From the NCBI GenBank assembly GCA_015179125.1, contig WHVA01000360.1, positions 55,653-119,652 of the forward strand: a stretch of 64,000 nt of DNA, in the 5' to 3' direction. This stretch comes from Gautieria morchelliformis. Taxonomy: Eukaryota > Basidiomycota > Agaricomycetes > Gomphales > Gomphaceae. Below the pieces are notes generated by a model. It worked only from the letters and a program-made list of their open reading frames with translations. It made no database searches and was not told where the DNA came from. Position 1 is the first letter of the stretch. Every line of letters begins with the position of its first letter. The translations under genes and the position numbers were made by a program. Below are positions 54,000 to 64,000 of this stretch, piece after piece.

Positions 54000-56456
54000 T
54001 TGCGCTGTTCACCAATGACGGTGTGAGGTTCCATTCCCAGAATGGGACGGTGTTCACTGAGGGTCACCGATGCCAAGAGCCATTACTCAACCATTTATTG
54101 TAGCCACACGAAAGACGGTGTCTTAGATCGATTCAAAGACTACACTGCTCTAGTGGAAACCCAAACCAGAAATCACCTTAAACGACTCCGGAGTGATGGC
54201 GGCGGCGAGTATGTGAACTCGGCCTTCAAGGCCTTTTGTGCTGGGAAGGGTATTGTCATGGAATTCACAGCCCCATACTCACCAGCACAGAACGGCATCG
54301 CCGAACGGCTGAACCGCACTCTACTCGAGCATGCACGTGCCATGATGTTTGCCAAGCAGGTCCACAAACTGCTTCAGACGGAGGCTGTTGCTTATGCTTG
54401 CTACATTAAGAATCGATCGCCGACGAAGGCGCTGGGGGAAGATCTCACGCCATACCAGGTATTTTTCGGTAAGAAGCCGAGGATCGAGCGGTTGGCTGAG
54501 TTTGGCAGGAAATGCTGGGTCAAAGTCCCTGACCAAGGGTGAACCAAATTGGAACCGAAGTCAGAACAGCATGTTTTCATCGGTGTATCTGCAAACTCTA
54601 AAGCTTTGAGGTACTACAACACCACATCCCATCGCATCCAAACTTCTAGAGATATCATCCTGGATGACACCGACAACACGATATATCCAGCACCTGATGC
54701 CGATGATGACCCTGACCTTATGCCCACTGCCGGATCCGGAGGCACCCCTCCCACTGCCCACTTGGCCCCAGCCCCTGTGGCCATCCCTGCGCCTCAGGGT
54801 CCTCTGGCCGCGGAACCAGAGGAACCGAGGCACAGCACCAGGATCGCGGTGCGACCTGTCCCTGACTACCGCCTCATGCATGAGGGCGAGCAAGCTTTGT
54901 CAGTGACGGAGATCATGACAGAACTGCTCTCCTATGCAGAGGCGCTGAGCCGGGAGGACTACCCAATATGGAGGGAGGCAATGGAGGTTGAGATGAGGCA
55001 GCATGCAGAAGTAGGCACATGGGAGCTGGTCGAGTTGCCAGCTGGAAAGAATGTGGTAGGGAGCCGGTGGGTATACGCAGCCAAAACAGATGCAGAGGGT
55101 GCATTTGAGCTGGGAAAGGTGAGGGTGGTCGCCCAAGGATTCACACAGCGTCCTGGCATGGACTATTTTGAGGTCATGTCCCCAGTCATCAAGCTGAACA
55201 GTCTCCGGCTCATCCTCGCGGTCGCCATCCAAAAGGGGTGGGACATTGAGATGATGGACATCAAAGGCGCGTATTTGAATTCTACTCTAGATGAGGAGAT
55301 CTACATGCGCCAGCCTGACCGCTTCGACGATGGATCCGGACGTGTCCTGAAGCTGCGCCACGCCATTTATGGCTTGAAGCAGTCCGGCCATTCCTGGTAC
55401 AAGAAGCTCACTACAGTCTTATTCAATGATGGCTTCACGCGCAGTCATGCAGATGACTGCATGTTCTATAAGAAGACCGGCGATCATCTCACGATCATCA
55501 CAATTTATGTCGACAATCTCGGGCTCTTTGCTAGTACAAGGATTTTGATGGTGCATGTCAAACATCTCCTGCATTCTAATTTTAACATGAAGGAGCTTGG
55601 AGAAATGCTCAAAATCCTTGGCATCAGAGTCGAAATAGATCCTCATTGAGATTTTATTAAACTCTCCCAGGGCCATTACATCGACGTGATCGTTCAACGT
55701 TTCAATCTCATCGAGGCCCCGCCGGTCGATATGCCTGCTGTGCATGACATCAAGTCGTTGATGCCTCGGTCTGCTGGTGAACCTGTACCGGATGTCCCTT
55801 ATGCGCAGGTGATCGGTTCTCTTATGTACGTGGCCCTAGGCTCCCGCCCCGACGTGGCTTTCACCGTCCAGCAGCTGAGTCGACACACACATGATTACAC
55901 AGAGGCTCACTGGACGGTGGTAAAACACGTCATACGCTATTTAAAAGGCACTCGTGACATGGGTATCGTCCTACGCCGTACACCCTCAACACCCCTCATC
56001 GAGATCTATGCCGACGCCGACTTTGCAGGTCTGGCTGATTCTCACTCCATTGGTGGTTATTTTTGCATGTATAATGGGTGCACCGTCGCTTGGTTATCTA
56101 AGAAACAGACCCGGATCACTCTCTCAACGACTGAATCTGAGTCTATGGCCCTGATCCCCGGAGCTAAACACGCTCTTTGGGTATCACATCGCCTCGACGA
56201 ACTCTCCCTTCCCTGCACCGACCCCATTCACATCTATTGTGACAACCTCCAGATGATCTCGAACATCCAGGATGCCTCACACCACCCTCGCACCAAGCAT
56301 CTCCGTATCGAATGCCACTGGATTTGGGAACTCATCGCACATGATGAGGCAGGTATCACTTATGTCAAATCTGCTGATAACATCGCCGATGTCCTCACCA
56401 AAGCCTTGCCGCTCCCACAACACAAATTCCTTGTACAAAAATTAGGCATGTTTTGA
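54000..56456 (+). pseudogene. Copia integrase, reverse transcriptase and RNase H, broken
   Basis: After the restored junction the pre-integrase segment is cut short near 54060, and the integrase core starts without its zinc HHCC and first catalytic Asp. RSDGGGEY and NGIAERLNRT hold the other acids. From 54042 the frame is constant to 56456 except for TGA at 54540-54542 and TGA at 55647-55649. The reverse transcriptase has SRWVYAAKT, MDIKGAYLN and YGLKQSGHSWYKK; its catalytic YVDD reads YVDN. RNase H is readable to TLSTTESE-type sequence, IYCDNLQ and NIADVLTKALP. Confidence 0.9.
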
Positions 56457-56519
56457 TTTGTTCTTCTATCTCAAATGGTCTTTTTTCTTTTTTCTATCTC
56501 TTGTTTCGCTCGGGGGGTG

Positions 56520-56670
56520 TATTGACTTGACGCCATCGCTCAACCCCATTCCAACCCAGATCCTGCGCCGCTCCAAATCCCGTAGCTACCATTGTTACAT
56601 ATACTGTATATTTGTCTGAGATATCGCGAGTAGATTCCAATAACAACAAGTTGATCTTTACCATCATCCA
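56520..56670 (+). repeat. Copia 3' LTR
   Basis: Partner of 51445-51595; a polypurine G run lies immediately upstream. Confidence 0.88.
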
Positions 56671-56702
56671 CATCCATCACTCTACTCCCTAGAGCGGCTA
56701 CC

Positions 56703-56751
56703 TGAGGTAGAGGAGATCCGAAGAGAACAGAGTGAGGATCTCCTTACCTCA
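56703..56751. other. Hairpin (about 16-bp stem)
   Basis: TGAGGTAGAGGAGATCC at 56703-56719 pairs with GGATCTCCTTACCTCA at 56736-56751, with one mismatch or bulge and a loop of 16 nt. It lies just outside the copia element and may be the terminal structure of another repeat. Confidence 0.65.
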
Positions 56752-59700
56752 GCGATGAACTATATAGCTGCTACACAATGACATAATCAAGCCACACAAC
56801 CAGCAGCGATGCAGAAAAGAATAAGGGAAGGATGCAACAAAAGATATATGAGCAAGGGAAATAAAAGGGAGAACAGGTGGTCCCCTGACATCACCCCCCC
56901 TCTAGGATGCGGTGTCCCGACGCATAAGATTCCAGGGCAACAGTGCTTGGTCTAGCTGTCAATCCAAAATGAGATACATGGCGCGATGGAGGGAGCTGGA
57001 GAGGGTACAAGGACTGCGAACGAGAAGCAGAGTGGCAGGGCAGTGCGGAGCGCACGTGAACTGGATGCGGCGCACATCAGATGTGCAGCCTGCAGGGGTG
57101 TCTCGGGTGTCATGTGGGCATGTGAGCTGTGCGAGCACAGTGAGGCATGCGCAGGCCATGGTTGCGGTGGGGTAGGCAGCATGACAGTGGGGGCGGCCGC
57201 ACGTGCAACCGTGGAGGGGCTGCAACCACCGCAGGGAATGCACTGGAGCGCCGCGATGGCGGGACATGCGCCTGTGTCTGTGCTGCCAGGGCCCACGCAG
57301 GCAGCGGCATGGCATATCCACATGTGAGGATTGTCCACAGCAAGTGGCGGCGCTACACCCCAAGGTGGGGGTGGTGCACATGCTGCGACTGCCACGTCCA
57401 GGTGATGCGGGAGTGGAGCTCAACCTGAATGAAGCGCAGGGCATGCATGTGCCTGGGGAGCACCGACAAATGGAATCCCACTTGGGAGGCTGCCTGCATA
57501 GAGGCGCCACAATGTTGGCACAAGGGCGCAGGAAGCCCAGAAGCAGCCCTGCAGCTCTGGCACAAGCAACACCCACGGTGAGCAGTGTTCGCAACGGCAA
57601 CGTACAGAGCGGAGACACTAAGCCGCTCACGTGGGGTATGCATGACACTACTGCGGTGCGCAGGAACAGCTCTGGTGAGTGCATGGCAGGCTCACTTGTG
57701 TGTGGGTGCGCAGGGCCGTGCACAAGCGTGTGGCAGGCCCAGAGGTATTGCGGAGATGCATGGCACGCATGGGGGGGCTGCGTGAAGCGAGAGCTAGTGT
57801 GGGGGTTACAGGTGGGAGCCTGGGGAGGGGCGTGTGTGCTGTGGCACGAGCGAAGGCATGGAGCATGCCGGATCTCACCCCCCCTCTATGGTGCGTCGTC
57901 CTGACACACCTTCCACTGTTCTGATCACCACACTCTCATGACGACTGCATGACATCGACCACGGTCTCTCCGATGCCCAAGAACTTGTCTCCACCCTCCA
58001 GCTATACCTTCCGCAGCCAACGATGATGTCGGTTGGCTGTGCATGCAGGGCAATGTGAGTAGCCATGGCATCGAAAGGGCTGAGCGGTGGGCGTGGGTGC
58101 ACAGGCGAGGCAGGTGGGAAGGTGTGCGGGCGCGCCGGCACATTCTCCCAGGCTAGGGGACACGCTCACGGTCTGTGGTTTCCAGTTACGCTGCTCGGTA
58201 GATCTCCTGGGGGATCTAGGACATGGTTTGTTCTGAAGCATGAGGCTTGGTTTGTCCGCCAGACCGGACACGGCGTAGAGGTGAGCTGCAGCACAGAGAT
58301 TGCAGCAAGGCGGCCTGGGTGATGGGGAGTGCTGTGTCCTAGAGCCACAACAGCTGCAGCCATACCTACCCATGACCTCCGTGACCGGCAGGGAAACAAT
58401 GGGACACGACAGGGGCGTGGGAGGCATGCCACCGCCATGACCCACGGTGGCTCAGTTATATCACCCACCTGCCTGTGCAATCTGCACTGCCATGCACCAA
58501 GCAAAACCGCAACCTTAGCGTGTGGGGGCCTGCGACATACAGCGGGCGATGCGGTCCAACATGGACACGCTGTCTCCACCAGGTCAGAGCACTCTCACCC
58601 TTCGCATGCTGTGCTCAAGGGAGGCATGACGGAAGCTTGTTCTGCTGGTCACAGCCACACGAGGACCAGCATGGCCGTATGGACCTGTGTGGAACACACG
58701 CAGGGCCTTCCGCATTCTGCACACATAACGCAGGCCGTCTATCAGGTTGAGCATACACCGCATGCTGAGGGCATCCCGGATCTGAATACCGGGGCCTTCA
58801 GCTGTGCGCGGGTTTCGCTGTGCTAAGAGACAGCGGTGGCGCGCTGCGTACGGGTGAGGCTGCGCGGCAGCGTGACAAGCGCGGAGGGAGGTACGCGTCT
58901 GCGCATTTGTATAGTGCTGCCACGGTCCGTTCTGTCCATGCTGTGTCTTTGCGCCTGGGCCGGCAGCATGTGCTCGGCACTGTTGTGTGGCATGGGAGGG
59001 GGACGGACGTAGCCGACGAGGGTGAGGGTGCAGGGGTCACATTGTGCCATCACACCTGTGCTGCAGCCCTCCTTCGCAAAACGCTCCTCGACACGGTGGC
59101 AGCACATTGAGCACGGGTACATGCATGTCCACCTGGCCGGGGGCACAGCATCACTGCTGGTATGTCGTAGTGAGGGTCCCCACAATGTCCTGCGGGTCTG
59201 CACGGGTGTCGGCATCGTGGCAGGGTGTGCGAGGGTCTGGGCGCGGGGTGGAAGCAGCCGCGTGGCCACGCTTGCATGCGTGAGTGGGCTCGGGCATGCC
59301 AGCGCGTTTGTCTATACAGGACCTCGTGACGCGTGTGGCGCAGAGGCTGGGTCTCCGGCTGCTGCTGCCGCTGTAAGGCCCAGGGCCCGTAGTGTCTCCA
59401 GGTGGGGCGGGTTGTCGCAGTGCTGCACGGTGAACGCACGGCGGGGTGCCCACGGTGCCATGTGGGTCCAGGGGAATGCAGGCATCGGACGGCGCATTGC
59501 GCATCACGCGCTCACTGACGCCGAGGTTGTTGCCTAGGTTGCGGCTGGGCAGGTGCATGTGTGCCGTGCGTGGAGGCGAGTGCACACACGCACGGCAGCG
59601 CGGTCACGCCTGCGGCTCTGAGGGCCTGTAGGTCGGGGATGCTTGTCTCCAGCATGTGGCGGGTCATCACACTCCATGCACGGTGCCTCCTCGACTGCGG

Positions 59701-60990
59701 CCTCAGCTTCCAGGGCTGTGGCAAGGCTCGCAGTGGGCACAGACGACACCGGCAGCGTCGTCTCAGCTCTCACACCCCGTCTATGGTGCATCGGGACGAT
59801 GCACCCTATTCACCACCCTAGCTCAGGAACCGCTGTCCTAGTGCAGGCACAGGCTGGCTCGTGAAGTTCTAGAAGGAAGGAGGTGCGTCATCTTGACCAC
59901 GGCCATCTATCATTGAGGGATGGATGTAGGACCGGGGTTTTGACCATGCACATCCATGTGGGTGCATGCTAAGCTTCCATGGCTTAGCGGTGGTACGTTG
60001 GGCCAGGTGGTAGTGTGGCACGTGCGTGGGTGGAGGCGAGTGCGCACAAGTGCACTGTGGATGGGCGAGGACCGCGGAAAGGGCGCGCGAGGGGAGGTAT
60101 GGGGCATCCCTGCCATTGTCAACTCGGGCATCCCCACGCTGTATCCACTCACATCGCCGCCTCCTTCCCTCACTGCACTCTCCGCATTCCGGGGTCGTGC
60201 ATTCCTGGATGGGGGCACAGCTGAGGCTGGTGACAGCGTGCGTGCGTGCTTGGATGGGCGATGACCGTGGAGAGGGCACATGGGGGCTGCCGCACGGACG
60301 GTGGTCTCAGCGTTCAACCAGCGGGTGCCCGGCGGTGGGACCACGGAGTGCGTTGGCCGCGTGGCTACAGTGAGGCATGGTGGAAGCCTGCATGGCGGTG
60401 GTGTGCCTCTTGTGGCTCAAGAGGCACCGTGGGTTGTGGCACCACACGTCCTGGGGCTGCACGACATTGAGGTGCGGCGGAGTATCATGGTGGAGAAGGG
60501 AGGAGCGGCGCGATGCACGGTGGGGGGTGCCCATGGTATCGTCTGGGTGCCCATGGACATCATCATCGTTGCGTTACACTGGCAGTCGCGCGCCTCCACC
60601 CTGACGGGCGTGGGGTGCTTGTCACCTCTTGCTCGTGTGACTGCTGCATTCAGGGCAGCATGTCTGAGTCGATGCGCGCACACATGGGGGGTGCGTGGGG
60701 GTCCACGCAGCCTACATCCTACAGGCCTGGATGCGGGTCATAGCGGCTTGCACGCAAGGCAATGCCATGCCTGCAGGCAGGCGTGGCTTGAGTCGAGGGG
60801 GCGGGTGCGCTATGCACGCAGTTGTGAGCTGTCGCGGCAGGTACGTCCTCTCTCTCCACCTCTCTTGTGCATGCTGTGACCAGGCCTTGCTTCAGGCCAG
60901 AGACACAGCGCTACACTGCAGTGAAGTTGTGACCAGGCATGGGCTGGATTCTATCACGCCGTAGTGCCTCCCAAATGGCACATTGTCACT
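56752..60990. other. GC-rich region without convincing genes
   Basis: This 4.2-kb stretch is rich in GCATG, CACG and GTGG words and keeps many overlapping frames open on both strands, as expected of GC-rich non-coding DNA; none has a recognisable domain or sensible introns. A motif of the form CCCCCCCTCTATGGTGCG followed by GTCC.GAC occurs three times with divergence (about 56893, 57876 and 59772), which suggests three related modules or a decayed LTR-type repeat. It may be a large non-autonomous retroelement derivative. Confidence 0.5.
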
Positions 60991-61912
60991 GCAAGCCATC
61001 GCGTCAACGTTTCACATGCAGGCCCCGTCGAGTGCATGCCATAGATGATTTGCGGTGCACCCTTCTACAGCTCATGCGTGCGCTCCTTGCTGACCCTGTC
61101 TTGTTACTTCCTCCTTAGTCGGCACGACGCTCCAGGCTCGAGAGAGCCAGGTGTCCTGATGGTATGAACCCTAGCAGCAGTGTCTCTGGTAGCTCTCTCT
61201 TCTGCTTCCTTCCTTCTGACAAGAAATACATTAAAATGACAGTGGAGGCTAGAATAGAGGTAGGGGGAGGATCGGGGGATGGGGTCATGTTGTGGATGGG
61301 GGTCAGACCGAGGAAACACAAAGGCAGTCAGATAGATGGGGTACAGGGTTTGAGGGAAGGGGTTCGGATCGAAGGGTGACGTCGTGGGGAGGTGCACGGG
61401 TTTTAGTTGACATCAGGTGTACGTTGGATACAGGTAGTTCGGAATAAAGATGTAGGGGGTTGTGGTTTATGATGTCACCTTGGCCTTCAGAGGGCGGTGC
61501 ACCCTACTGCGCATTGTGCAGCAGTTTATAGTGCCGTCCGGAACAGTACACTCTCTTGCAGGAACACGAGGAAATGGCCTCGAAGAAGACACCTGTGGCA
61601 GCCACTAACGCAACATGGGTGTAATAATAACTATACGATGAAACCTCAGTGTTTGCTCGGTTTGCAAACAACTGTAATATTACCTATGGATTTCCGCCAC
61701 GGAACTAGACTACGCCTCTGACCTCGTCTCTGATTTCCACAAGTCTTACCCTGATAAGCCTGGCCCCATTTCCGCGCCCTAGTCAACTCCGACCTCATTT
61801 CCGACGCCCATTGCTTTCTTACAGTTTTCAAGTCATTGGTAAAATCCGATTATTTGTCCGCTACTCTATTTTCCGACACTTCAAGAAATTATCTACAAGT
61901 CTTTTGACACCC
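60991..61912. other. No gene recognised
   Basis: Mixed-composition DNA with a purine-rich patch at 61250-61380. A short piece near 61630 (ACTATACGATGA...CTCAGTGTTTGC) resembles 42095-42125 in the right part of the 9.4-kb element, but the similarity is brief. Confidence 0.35.
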
Positions 61913-62979
61913 CTACTCCTCCCTCATTGTCTCTGCCTCGACCTCTTTTTCCGCTTCCGGCTCTTTTTCCGCCTCTCCTACCTCGACACTCACCAACTCC
62001 GTTTCCACCTGTTCCCTCGTTTCCACCCCACCGCTCGAACCCGCTTCCGCCCCAATTCCCTGCTCCCGCAGCCGCGCATCCATTCGGTCCCGGACCAGAT
62101 CATTCCGCCACCGCATTTCCCACGTCAACTGCTGTAGGACTGTGGACATGACAGTCATCTGGTTCTGAATTGACAGAACCTGATGCTGCTGAACCTCGGC
62201 CATTTCGATCATAATGTCCCGGATTTCACGTTGTTGTTCCCGCATGGCCCTCAGCGACCCGGAAATGTCAAGAAGGGGATAAGACATCGTAAACCGGTTC
62301 AAAACCGCCTGTCCCGACTTTCCGGTCACCGGAAACGTTTCCTCGGCCCTCCCTCCGCTCGGCCCCGGTTCCGCCTTCGGATTTGACTCCTCAACCTTCT
62401 GTTTCTTTCGCTCCAGCCTCGAAGTGCACCCATCCACCACGCAGCGCCTTTTCCTGTCACGGCACTGGTCGCACGACGTTTCCCGTGGGTTACTCGACCA
62501 CGTGCAATCCGCCCCCTTAGACTCACATGGGTCGCAGGGAGCTTTTTCCTCATCGCCGTCCCGAGTTTTCCGCTTCGTAGTCGCGGGATTTTCCGGCCCC
62601 AGTTCTCGCAGTTCCAACATCCGACTCAACTTTTCCTTTCGAGCCTTCTGGAATGCGTCCGCCCGACGTTTCCGTTCCGCCACAAGGTTCACCGGGGTAG
62701 CAATTTCCTTCTGCTTCCCTTTTCCTTCCGGAGACGGTGTACTTTCCGCCAAACCTTCCGAGTCTGACTCTGACTCGTCATGAACATCATTCTGGAGGAA
62801 CCTTTAGTTGATTCAAGAACATTTCCGCCGGACATTCCCGACTCACCTGTTCCCTTTCCGCTTTCTCCGCAGCCGCTTTCTCTGCAGCAGCCGTGTCCGC
62901 AGCAGCTTTCCGTGCCGCATTCCGTTTCCGTTTCTCTTCACGGACGCGCTCCTCCTCCTCACGGCGCTCGCGTTCCTTC
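61913..62979 (-). pseudogene. Zn2Cys6-cluster protein, N-terminus cut off by a copia LTR
   Basis: The minus-strand frame ending at 61913 encodes a Lys/Glu-rich start, then CDPCESKGADC and CDQCRDRKRRC, an exact CX2CX6C-X10-CX2CX6C pattern like the Gal4-type binuclear zinc cluster. A Gln-rich helical stretch (QREIRDIMIEMAEVQQHQVL) and an acidic Glu tail follow. Upstream, after a one-base frame offset near 62780, the coiled Glu/Arg/Ala segment (REEKRKRNAARKAAADTAAA) runs straight into the LTR at 62980, so the real N-terminus lies beyond the copia insertion, outside the window. In basidiomycetes such proteins may be host factors or retroelement-associated; I cannot tell which. Confidence 0.6.
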
Positions 62980-63476
62980 TGTTGGGTGCATTGATGCTCC
63001 TGCACCAAAATCAAGCATAATATATCCAATTTGTTGTGTGCTTTCTCAATTTCTTCTCATGTTGTTCTTGTATCATGCATCCATTTCTCTGGTTATTTTC
63101 GAAATTTTCCACTCACTCCCTGTCTCTCTATTTCATTTTGTTATTCCTACTTTCACAAACGGCTGCACCCAGCGGAGTCTGAAATGACTTCGACGCGCGA
63201 GCTCTCGGGCGCTAAAGGGCCGGGTAGTAGTACATGCGCAGTGAAACAATTTCCCCCTCTCTCAGTGACAACTAAATTCACTGAGAGAGGCAAGTAAATT
63301 AGTCTAGCATTCTTTCGATTTATTGACCTAGAAATCCTCTGTAGTGAATTAATTTCTAGGTAGTGTATAATATATTTAGAGTGACAACTAAATTCACTGA
63401 GAGAGTGAATTAATTTCTAGTCTATTCTTTTGAGCAACAAGTCCATACCTACTGCCTATAATTCCTGTCCTCTACA
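62980..63476 (+). repeat. Copia 5' LTR, 497 bp
   Basis: Same length and sequence as the solo LTR at 427-923, by eye well over 95 percent identical. It contains the same 13-bp hairpin arms (63256-63268 with 63278-63290). Confidence 0.95.
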
Positions 63477-63533
63477 GGGTTATGGGCCCCGGAGACACTT
63501 CTGAGAAGCTATTGGGTGTTGAGAAGCTGCTAC

Positions 63534-64000
63534 TGATGGTAGTAATTGGCCATTGTGGCGAGCCACTCTCATCAGCTATTTCGAGTCCAAAAATCTACTC
63601 AGCATGTAGAAGGGAGAGTCACTCGACCTCCTGATCCTCCAGTTATGCCCCCAGGCCATATTCTTACTGAAGCTGAGGAAACTCAGATGGATAAGGCTGA
63701 GGAGAAGCTGGAGAGATACCTTGCTAGAGAAGGACAAGCCAAGACCCAAATCATCGTCTCAGTGTCAGAGTCATTAGCCCTGATGCTACAGAAGCAGAAG
63801 ACAGCAAAAGAGACTTGGGATGCATTGGTCAATGAGATGACCAAAAAGCCCAAGATGGTCCTCACCAGCCTGCAGCGACAACTCCGTAGTATGAGATGTC
63901 CTGAGGATGGAGACTTGAGAGATCATTTGGACAAGGCCCAAGACCTATATGCTCATCTTAATGAGATGGGAGCCAAGTTTCCGAAGAAGAATTCATGGAC
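63534..64000 (+). pseudogene. Copia gag (UBN2 type), frameshifted and incomplete at window end
   Basis: The stretch GSNWPLWRATLISYFESKNL opens the gag core near 63537. At about 63606 one base appears missing (ATGTAG where the frame needs an extra G), after which VTRPPDPPVMPPGHILTEAE and LQRQLRSMRCPEDGDLRDHL continue in the next frame to the window edge. This gag is only distantly similar to that at 51661-52861. Confidence 0.8.

Larger units (their letters stand above)
51445..56670 (+). mobile_element. Ty1/copia retrotransposon, decayed, with nested solo LTR
   Basis: Two 151-bp LTRs (51445-51595 and 56520-56670) differ at only about five positions. The 5' LTR is followed at once by the primer-binding site and the 3' LTR is preceded by a polypurine run (CTCGGGGGG). 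Gag, protease, integrase, reverse transcriptase and RNase H occur in the copia order. Decay includes a frameshift after gag, an insertion of a 1,133-bp solo LTR, loss of the integrase zinc region, stops at 54540 and 55647, and a changed polymerase motif. No flanking target duplication was found. Confidence 0.92.
62980..64000 (+). mobile_element. Copia retrotransposon, 5' part only (runs off the window)
   Basis: A 497-bp LTR (62980-63476) with TG...CA ends is followed by GGTTATGGGCCC (63478-63489), the half-tRNA-iMet primer site, and then by gag. It inserted into the Zn2Cys6 ORF. The LTR is nearly identical to the solo LTR at 427-923, in opposite orientation. Confidence 0.93.

Noticed and set aside
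56959..60879. Several 150-250-residue Cys/His/Pro-rich frames on both strands
   Set aside because: GC-rich DNA with few stop codons; overlapping frames of equal quality and no domains.

Overview
The window is nuclear DNA of a filamentous basidiomycete, most likely an Agaricomycete. The evidence is the short introns (about 46-67 nt, GT-AG with one GC-AG candidate), the fungal ERMES gene MDM34, the TPR-CHAT family, and a transposon set (Tad-like LINE, copia with a half-tRNA-iMet primer site, Tnp2-type CACTA) typical of that class. No rRNA, tRNA or CRISPR array was recognised.

Layout. 1-7.5 kb: a complete but inactivated Tad-like LINE (345-7468) with target-site duplications, itself carrying a 497-bp solo copia LTR (427-923) in its ORF1 region. 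8.2-12.5 kb: an intact TPR-CHAT gene (caspase/separase-like domain behind about 16 near-identical 45-residue repeats). 14.3-17.8 kb: two tandem, degenerate, CHAT-less relatives of that gene inside a direct segmental duplication. 18.2-19 kb: a second, eroded LINE 3' end. 21.1-32.9 kb: the only clean housekeeping block, five intron-rich genes in alternating orientation: Uds1-domain coiled-coil protein (-), MDM34 (+), virilizer homologue (-), ORM/ORMDL (+), MTD1 (-). 33.2-42.6 kb: a 9.4-kb DNA element with TAGTG termini and an 8-bp target duplication, carrying a transposase-like gene, a second preserved gene and possibly a third. 43.1-50.2 kb: a 7.1-kb CACTA element with a Tnp2-type transposase and a divergent partner gene. 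50.3-50.9 kb: an RNase H retroelement scrap. 51.4-56.7 kb: a decayed copia element with a 1.13-kb solo LTR nested in it. 56.7-61 kb: GC-rich DNA without convincing genes. 61.9-63.0 kb: a Zn2Cys6-type ORF cut by the LTR of another copia element, which runs off the window end.

How it fits together. The housekeeping block supplies ER-mitochondria tethering (MDM34), sphingolipid feedback (ORM), one-carbon metabolism (MTD1), mRNA m6A writing (virilizer) and a septation-linked coiled-coil protein; it is flanked on both sides by mobile DNA. The same 497-bp LTR family occurs in opposite orientation near both ends, about 62 kb apart. The most interesting candidates are the 33-42 kb element, whose ends (hAT/Zisupton style) do not obviously match its Tnp2/Plavaka-like protein and which carries additional genes, and the TPR-CHAT locus with its degenerate satellites.
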